8,242 bases of DNA from JAJPJX01 sp964568355 (GTDB lineage Bacteria; Acidobacteriota; Terriglobia; Bryobacterales; Bryobacteraceae): contig CAZMRK010000719.1 of the NCBI GenBank assembly GCA_964568355.1, forward strand, positions 1 through 8,242, in the 5' to 3' direction. Position 1 is the first letter of the stretch. Every line of letters starts with the position of its first letter. This document shows positions 1-4,848 of this stretch, piece after piece. The notes beneath the pieces are model-generated. The model made no database searches. It was not told where the DNA came from and was given only the letters and a program-made list of their open reading frames with translations. The position numbers and the translations under genes are program-made.

Positions 1-2
1 CG

Positions 3-18
3 GCCCGATGAATCGGGC
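3..18. other. Short hairpin in left repeat copy
   Basis: GCCCGA, loop TGAA, TCGGGC: a perfect 6-bp stem with a 4-base loop, identical to the hairpin at 341-356. It lies 25 bases past the stop of the truncated E1 fragment on the minus strand. No T-tract follows in the visible sequence, so terminator function is uncertain. Confidence 0.4.
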
Positions 19-43
19 GCCACGATAAGGATGGTGGGGCGGC

Positions 44-192
44 TCAAAGGGTCAGGGCCTTGGCAGCCGCGAGGCGCAGGCTTTCGACGGATGGCAGCAC
101 GGCCGATTCGAGGTTCGGTGCCGAGGGGACGAAAGTGTCCCTGGCCGCGACCCGGACGACCGGTCCATCCAGCGAACTGATGCAGTTCTCCG
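44..192 (-). pseudogene. Truncated 3' fragment of the E1 alpha/beta gene
   Basis: Read on the minus strand in the frame of the intact gene, this segment encodes the C-terminal ~49 residues of the transketolase C-terminal domain and ends at the equivalent TGA (44-46). The protein differs from the intact copy by one residue: Ser replaces Leu in the ...NLE(L/S)AVLP... stretch, from the adjacent changes at 105/106. The other five base changes are silent. Upstream (193 onward) the coding sequence is simply gone, so there is no TPP-binding or pyrimidine-binding part and no plausible start; I expect no function. The silent bias suggests the changes arose while the sequence still belonged to a functional gene, for example a lost tandem paralogue. 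Confidence 0.8.
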
Positions 193-338
193 ATGCTGTT
201 CGTAGTGAATCCTGCCATTACGGATTTTGGAAGGTGACGACCGCTCCCTTACGGTTGCGGCTCGGTAACGGAGACTCGCGCGCTTGCTCACGAAGGCTGA
301 AAAAATGCGGGCACGAGGCGTCGACGAGAGCGTCGACG
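193..338. other. Non-coding spacer, possible dispersed repeat
   Basis: This stretch separates the two E1 repeat copies and holds no convincing gene. It contains two imperfect direct repeats, GCTCCCTTACGG (243-254) and GCTCGGTAACGG (260-271), matching at 9 of 12 bases. From memory, segments of this type recur between genes in Solibacter-like acidobacterial genomes; I could not check that. Its right end carries an 8-bp palindromic stem (318-339). Confidence 0.4.
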
Positions 339-356
339 CGGCCCGATGAATCGGGC
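318..356 (-). terminator. Two tandem hairpins past the E1 stop
   Basis: On the minus strand, transcripts leaving the E1 gene (stop at 382-384) first meet a 6-bp stem GCCCGA/TCGGGC with a 4-base loop (341-356), then an 8-bp stem GCGTCGAC/GTCGACGC with loop GAGAGC (318-325 and 332-339). Position and stability suit transcription termination or 3'-end protection. There is no T-run after either stem, so it is not a canonical intrinsic terminator. Confidence 0.35.
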
Positions 357-530
357 GCCACGATAAGGATGGTGGGGCGGCTCAAAGGGTCAGGGCCTTG
401 GCAGCCGCGAGGCGCAGGCTTTCGACGGACGGTAGCACGGCCAGTTCGAGGTTTGGTGCGGAGGGGACGAAGGTGTCCCTGGCCGCGACCCGGACGACCG
501 GTCCATCCAGCGAACTGATGCAGTTCTCCG
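339..530. repeat. Direct repeat, right copy (intact gene 3' end)
   Basis: This is the counterpart of 1-192 and covers the tandem-hairpin region, the E1 stop codon and the last ~49 codons of the intact E1 gene. It is the functional context of the pair, because the reading frame continues unbroken beyond 530. Confidence 0.95.
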
Positions 531-2415
531 CGATGCGCGCGGCTACTTCGGCTCCGAAGCCGGCGGTGAGCGTATCTTCGTGGGCAACCATGACGTGGCT
601 GGTTTTCCGCACGCTGCGGTAGATGAGATCTTCATCCAGCGGAACGATGGTGCGAAGGTCGAGCACCTCCACGGATACGCCTTCCTTCTCCATCTGGCGG
701 GCCAGATCCAAGGCCAGGTAGACCGTACTGCCCCAGGTGACGACCGTCAGGTCTTTGCCTTCGCGGCGGATTGCGCCTTTCCCGAAGGGCACGATGTAGT
801 CGGCATCCGGTTCCGCAGTCCTGGCCTGGGGACGGCGGTAAAGGCCTTTATGCTCCAGGAAAATTACGGGATCCTGGGAACGGGCGGCGGCCTTGATCAG
901 CCCCTTGGCATCTTCGGCGCAACTCGGGTAAGCCACGTACCAGCCTGGAATGTGCGCGAAGAACGATTCCACATTCGCGGAATGCCAGGGGCCGCCCTTG
1001 ATGTAGCCGCCTACCGCGATCCGCACCACTACGGGGCATTGCCACTCTCCCTGGCTGCGCCAGCGTACGGTCGGAATTTCGTCCCGCAACTGCAGAGCCG
1101 CAGGCCAGAGGTAATCGGCGAACTGTATTTCCACGATCGGCTTGTAGCCTCCAATCGCCATGCCGGCGGCCACTCCCGCGATGCTGGCCTCAGCCAGAGG
1201 GGAGTTGCCGACGCGGCCGGGAAAGGCGCTGCTCAAGCCGCGGGTCACCCCGAAGACGCCGCCTTTCGGATCGGCGATGTCCTCGCCCCACATCACGATC
1301 TTCGGGTTTCGCTCCATCTCTTCCCGGAGGCCGTGATTCATCGCGTCGATCATGGTGACTTCCTGAGACGACAGGTACTGAGGCGCTTTCGGTTCTCCCA
1401 ACAGAGCCGGATCGTTGGAATAGATGTAGGCCATCACGGTGGATTCGCCGGGCTGTGGATGGCGGTCGGCTTCTTCCGCCGCCCGGTCTACGTCGGTCTT
1501 GATCTCCGCGCGAAGGGTGGCGATGGCTTCTTCGGTGAGGACGCCATGGCGCAGCAGGTAGCGCTCAGTCTGGAGGATGGGATCGCGCCGGTTGATTTCC
1601 TGCAGTTCGGCTTCGCCGCGATATTTGCGGTGATCGTCAGAGGAAGAATGGGGATCGAGGCGCACAACCTGCGCTTCGAGCAGAGCGGGGCCGGCCCCAT
1701 GCCGGATCGCGTCGATCACCGGCGGGAGCGTCTCGTAGAGATGTTCAAACCAGGTGCCATCCAGGTGAAATACCGGCATCCCGAAGCCTTCCGCAATGCT
1801 GTGGATCGACGAACCCGTCTGGCTGGCCTGTGGCACGCTGATGGCATAGCCGTTGTTCTGCACCGTGAAGAGGACCGGCAGCTTTTCGCGGGAGGCCCAG
1901 TTCAGGGCTTCGAAGAACTCGCCTTCGCTGGTAGCGCCTTCCCCGGAAGAGACGTGGACGATCTCGTCGCCACCGCTCATTTTGACGGCACGCGCCATTC
2001 CCACCGCATTGAGGTACTGGGTGCCGGTTACCGCGGTTTGGGCCACCAGGCGAAGCTTGCGCGAAGACCATTGCTCGGGCATGTTGCGGCCGTTGGAGTT
2101 CGGGTCTCCTTCGCGCCCTAACATGCCGAGAAAAATGTCCTTGATGGGCATCCCCAGGCCGACGGCGATCGCCTTGGACCGGTAATAGGTGAAGAACCAA
2201 TCATGCCCCGGCTTCAGCAGCATCGTCATGCCGATCTGTAGTTTTTCGTGACCGCGCGTAGACGCGTGAAAGCCGCACTTCCCCTGACGTACGAACGCTT
2301 TCATTCGTTCTTCGATGTAGAAGACGGTCAGCATTTTGCGATAGAGTTCCTCGGTTACGGCATGGGGAACGATCAGATCTTCGCTTGGATGGATTCTCTG
2401 AGTGGATGTGGCCAT
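382..2415 (-). CDS. Fused 2-oxo acid dehydrogenase E1, alpha+beta
   Basis: This 677-residue protein is a thiamine-diphosphate E1 component in which the alpha and beta chains are joined in one polypeptide. It is expected to decarboxylate a 2-oxo acid (branched-chain 2-oxo acids or pyruvate) and pass the acyl group to a lipoyl E2. The alpha part (~15-330) has the TPP/Mg motif as GEG (158-160) followed by NN (187-188), and the phosphorylation-loop-like HSSSDDHRKYR (256-266). The beta part (~350-525) has WGEDIA (376-381) and GGPWHS (474-479), then a transketolase C-terminal domain (~540-665). I chose the ATG at 2413-2415 because GGGAGG lies 11 bases upstream and family homology begins just after it; the frame stays open to 2544, adding 43 unlikely residues. 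No E2 or E3 gene is in the window. The exact substrate cannot be told from sequence. Glu in place of the usual Asp of the GDG motif is noteworthy but probably functional. Confidence 0.93.
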   Translation of the reverse strand: MATSTQRIHPSEDLIVPHAVTEELYRKMLTVFYIEERMKAFVRQGKCGFHASTRGHEKLQIGMTMLLKPGHDWFFTYYRSKAIAVGLGMPIKDIFLGMLGREGDPNSNGRNMPEQWSSRKLRLVAQTAVTGTQYLNAVGMARAVKMSGGDEIVHVSSGEGATSEGEFFEALNWASREKLPVLFTVQNNGYAISVPQASQTGSSIHSIAEGFGMPVFHLDGTWFEHLYETLPPVIDAIRHGAGPALLEAQVVRLDPHSSSDDHRKYRGEAELQEINRRDPILQTERYLLRHGVLTEEAIATLRAEIKTDVDRAAEEADRHPQPGESTVMAYIYSNDPALLGEPKAPQYLSSQEVTMIDAMNHGLREEMERNPKIVMWGEDIADPKGGVFGVTRGLSSAFPGRVGNSPLAEASIAGVAAGMAIGGYKPIVEIQFADYLWPAALQLRDEIPTVRWRSQGEWQCPVVVRIAVGGYIKGGPWHSANVESFFAHIPGWYVAYPSCAEDAKGLIKAAARSQDPVIFLEHKGLYRRPQARTAEPDADYIVPFGKGAIRREGKDLTVVTWGSTVYLALDLARQMEKEGVSVEVLDLRTIVPLDEDLIYRSVRKTSHVMVAHEDTLTAGFGAEVAARIAENCISSLDGPVVRVAARDTFVPSAPNLELAVLPSVESLRLAAAKALTL

Positions 2416-2426
2416 GGGCCGTTCAG

Positions 2427-2445
2427 CCTCCCTATTCCGATCATA
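2427..2445 (-). promoter_or_regulatory. Candidate E1 promoter -10 and ribosome site
   Basis: On the minus strand TATGAT (2440-2445) matches the -10 consensus at five of six positions. It would place the start of transcription near 2433, giving a leader of ~18 bases with GGGAGG (2427-2432) at its front. No good -35 hexamer is visible at 16-18 bases upstream. That fits an activator-dependent promoter, given the palindrome centred at 2474.5. Confidence 0.45.
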
Positions 2446-2464
2446 AAATGCCGGGGGAACGCCG

Positions 2465-2484
2465 CTAGTGACAGGAGTCACCAG
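2465..2484. promoter_or_regulatory. CRP/FNR-type palindrome, site 1
   Basis: The core GTGA-N6-TCAC (2468-2481) is a perfect match to the inner half-sites of the CRP-family consensus TGTGA-N6-TCACA. The palindrome extends imperfectly to 2465-2484. Its centre (2474.5) would be about -41.5 relative to the inferred E1 start site near 2433, the classical class II activator position, where it would take the place of a -35 element. The regulator is not encoded in the window. Confidence 0.5.
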
Positions 2485-2537
2485 TTGAAAAACGCACGAT
2501 TCGGCGGCGGGCAAAATGCCTCCAGGGGGCGCGTCTT

Positions 2538-2551
2538 GTGACAAAAGTCAT
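2538..2551. promoter_or_regulatory. CRP/FNR-type palindrome, site 2
   Basis: GTGACAAAAGTCAT matches site 1 at 11 of 14 positions, with inner arms TGAC/GTCA perfectly inverted and a preceding T completing TGTGA. Its centre (2544.5) is 70 bases from site 1. Relative to the candidate plus-strand start near 2636 it would lie at about -91.5, a distance used by class I CRP sites. Two matching palindromes in one divergent intergenic region suggest a shared regulator of the FNR/CRP/DNR superfamily. Confidence 0.45.
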
Positions 2552-2623
2552 TGCGCCGGCAAGCGAGCGGGGGCAGAGTGGCTGAAAGGACGAGTTTGGC
2601 CATCCAATTTCGATCGCATGACG

Positions 2624-2646
2624 CATAATAGTCTTTCACCGGGTGA
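2624..2646 (+). promoter_or_regulatory. Candidate operon promoter -10 and ribosome site
   Basis: CATAAT (2624-2629) matches the -10 consensus at five of six positions, with no recognisable -35 at normal spacing. GGTGA (2642-2646) complements the 16S rRNA tail and sits six bases before the ATG at 2653. The 237-base region between the two divergent start codons (2416-2652) contains no gene. Confidence 0.35.
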
Positions 2647-2652
2647 CTTGGG

Positions 2653-4848
2653 ATGCCGAATCGTCAACTGGCGCTAGGAACTATTTCCTTCACCGTTTGT
2701 TTTGCCGCATGGGGGCTGATCAGCGCGTTTGCACCGCGCTTCCGTGAGTTGCTTCACCTGACGGCCAGCCAGACGGCCTTGCTGATCGCGGTGCCGGTGA
2801 TTCTGGGGTCGCTCGCCCGCATTCCGATGGGGCTGCTGACGGACCGCTATAATGGGCGCGCGGTGTTCACCGCCCTTCTGCTCTTTTCGGCGATTCCGCC
2901 GCTGCTGGTGCCATGGGCGGGGAGTTACACCGGACTGGTGGGAGTAGCCCTGCTGCTGGGGATGGCAGGCTCTTCGTTCGCGGTCGGAGTGGGCTTTGTG
3001 TCGCGCTGGTTCGCGGCGGAGCGGCAGGGTTCCGCGCTCGGGATCTACGGTCTGGGGAACGCCGGACAGTCGGCGGCAGTTTTTCTCGGCCCGGTGCTGG
3101 CAGCCAGGATCGGCATGGACCAGGTTTTTCGTGGGGTGGCCGTGCTCCTGGTCATCTGGGCCGTGGTCTTTTTTCTGGCCGCACGGAACTCGCCGGTGGA
3201 GGTGAGGCCTAAACCGCTGAGCGCGATGCTGGGGGTATTAGGCCGCGAGCGGCTGGCGTGGGTGCTCTCCTCGTTCTACTTCCTGACATTCGGGGGATTC
3301 GTCGCCTTCTCGATTTACCTGCCCAGCCTGCTCAAGGATGAGTTCGGGTTGCATCCGGCAGACGCCGGCTTGCGCACGGCCGGCTTCGTGATTCTGGCTA
3401 CCGCGCTGCGCCCGCTGGGAGGATGGCTATCGGACCGGATTGGAGGCGCCCGCGTCCTGAGCGTGATCTTCTTCGGAATCGTGCCGTTCGCTTTGCTGCT
3501 GGCATGGCCCTCGATGCTGCCCTTCACTGTGGGCGCCCTGGGATGCGCGGCGCTGCTGGGCTTGGGCAACGGTGCGGTATTCAAGCTGGTGCCACAGTAC
3601 TTTCCGGCCGACACAGGGACGGTGACCGGGTTGGTAGGCGCGATGGGCGGCCTGGGAGGATTCTTCCCGCCATTGCTGCTGGGATTCTTTCGCGACACTA
3701 CCGGAGCGGTCTGGCCTGGCTTTGTTTTGCTGGCGGGCACGGCGGGCCTGCTCTGGCGCGTCAACGCGAAGGTATTTCTCGCGGCACAGATCCGGGAAGA
3801 AAGAGTGGAAAGCCGCGGCCGGCAGCAGATTCGCGCCGGCGCCTGGGCGACGCTTTGGGCAGGACTGCTGATCGCTTCGATCGTAGTAGGCTCGCGAAAT
3901 CTGCAGAACTTCGATCCCGCGCTGGTGATCTACACGTTTGCCGTGGTATTCGCCGCGTGGGGCGTGGTCTACCACTACAACGTCTGGATCGAGAAGCCTC
4001 CCACGCGCGTGTATTGGGATCGGGGCTGGCAGATCGTCCGGGAGCAGGGCCTGTGGTGGAGCCTTCCCCGGCTGGCTGCGCTGACGGGCCGCAACATCCT
4101 GGCGCAGACATTCATCCGAAAGCGCAGCGCGCTGCGGTGGTGGATGCACCAGTGCATCTTCTGGGGCTGCGCCCTGGCGATGGCGATTACCTTCCCGCTG
4201 GTGTTCGGATGGATCTCGTTCAAGAGCCGGCCCGACGATCAGATGGTATATGTGACCTATCTATTCGGCTTTCCCGCGGGAGAATTTCACCTTGGTACGG
4301 TGCTTGCCTGGCTGCTGTTTCACGCGCTGGACGTGGCCGCCGTGCTGGTGCTGGTGGGGATCGGGCTGTCGCTGCTGCGGCGAATGCGCGACCAGGGAGC
4401 GCTTACGGTACAGAGCTTCGCCATGGACTTCTTTCCGCTGTTTCTGCTGTTCGCGATCTCCGTGACGGGCCTCGCGCTGACGGTTTCGCAAATGTGGCTG
4501 CGGGGGCAGGCGTACGGCTTTATCGCCATCCTGCATGCCATCACGGTGATCGCGGGGCTGCTATACATGCCGTTCGGCAAGTTCTTCCACATCTTTCAGC
4601 GGCCCGCGCAGCTTGGCGTGAAGCTCTACCACGAGGTGGGAGCGAAGGAGGCAGCGGCCACGTGTGCCCGCTGCGGGCAGCCTTTTGCTTCCCGAATGCA
4701 TTTGGAGGATCTCAAGCAAGTGCTGCCGCGGATGGGTTTCGACTACCGGATGAGCAACGGAGGGTACTGGCAGGATCTGTGCCCGGCGTGCAAGCGAAAG
4801 ACGCTTGCGACGGCACAACTGCGAAGCAGGGAGGAATCGCTTGGCTAA
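2653..4848 (+). CDS. NarK-type transporter fused to heme-b domain
   Basis: This 731-residue membrane protein appears to combine three parts. Residues 1-~372 are an MFS transporter of the nitrate/nitrite porter (NarK/NNP) type: conserved arginines R56 and R253 sit where NarK uses arginines to bind the anion, with glycine-rich nitrate signatures at ~130-142 and ~325-340 and GNGAVFKLVPQYFP at 305-318. Residues ~395-650 add about six hydrophobic segments resembling a NarI-like cytochrome b; H628 and H646 lie 18 residues apart around a YMPFGKF turn, as NarI's heme ligands H187/H205 do, and H499 and H557 are further ligand candidates. Residues 671-713 form CxxC-x35-CxxC, a likely metal-binding tail. 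NarK alone is normally ~400-460 residues. The ATG is certain because an in-frame TGA lies nine bases upstream. It is the first gene of the operon. I infer import of nitrate and quinol oxidation by one polypeptide. Confidence 0.85.
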   Translation: MPNRQLALGTISFTVCFAAWGLISAFAPRFRELLHLTASQTALLIAVPVILGSLARIPMGLLTDRYNGRAVFTALLLFSAIPPLLVPWAGSYTGLVGVALLLGMAGSSFAVGVGFVSRWFAAERQGSALGIYGLGNAGQSAAVFLGPVLAARIGMDQVFRGVAVLLVIWAVVFFLAARNSPVEVRPKPLSAMLGVLGRERLAWVLSSFYFLTFGGFVAFSIYLPSLLKDEFGLHPADAGLRTAGFVILATALRPLGGWLSDRIGGARVLSVIFFGIVPFALLLAWPSMLPFTVGALGCAALLGLGNGAVFKLVPQYFPADTGTVTGLVGAMGGLGGFFPPLLLGFFRDTTGAVWPGFVLLAGTAGLLWRVNAKVFLAAQIREERVESRGRQQIRAGAWATLWAGLLIASIVVGSRNLQNFDPALVIYTFAVVFAAWGVVYHYNVWIEKPPTRVYWDRGWQIVREQGLWWSLPRLAALTGRNILAQTFIRKRSALRWWMHQCIFWGCALAMAITFPLVFGWISFKSRPDDQMVYVTYLFGFPAGEFHLGTVLAWLLFHALDVAAVLVLVGIGLSLLRRMRDQGALTVQSFAMDFFPLFLLFAISVTGLALTVSQMWLRGQAYGFIAILHAITVIAGLLYMPFGKFFHIFQRPAQLGVKLYHEVGAKEAAATCARCGQPFASRMHLEDLKQVLPRMGFDYRMSNGGYWQDLCPACKRKTLATAQLRSREESLG
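4829..4843 (+). promoter_or_regulatory. Ribosome site fixing a TTG start
   Basis: GGGAGG (4829-4834) lies six bases before TTG at 4841-4843, inside the end of the transporter gene. The first in-frame ATG comes only after the essential cysteines of the FeS motif, so a non-ATG start is required. An upstream TTG at 4805 lacks such a site. Confidence 0.75.

Larger units (their letters stand above)
1..192. repeat. Direct repeat, left copy (of 339-530)
   Basis: Positions 1-192 match 339-530 at a constant offset of 338 bases with seven mismatches and no gaps (185/192 identical). The repeat spans the last ~49 codons of the E1 gene on the minus strand, its stop codon, and the non-coding hairpin just past it. 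All seven differences (92, 95, 105, 106, 116, 122, 134) fall in a 43-base patch; the flanks are identical. The left copy starts at the window edge, so its true left limit is unknown. On the right, similarity stops at about 192-197. Confidence 0.95.

Noticed and set aside
1..530. CRISPR array or insertion sequence explaining the repeats
   Set aside because: There are only two long copies, no regular short spacers, no transposase frame and no terminal inverted repeats; a partial gene duplication explains them better.
580..2121. A 513-codon plus-strand open frame
   Set aside because: It lies entirely opposite the E1 gene, its translation shows no family features, and the minus-strand frame carries all recognised TPP-enzyme motifs. 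High GC content keeps antisense frames open.
2416..2544. Upstream extension of the E1 gene by 43 residues
   Set aside because: The extension lacks family similarity, covers the palindromes and -10 candidate, and the ATG at 2413-2415 has its own ribosome site.
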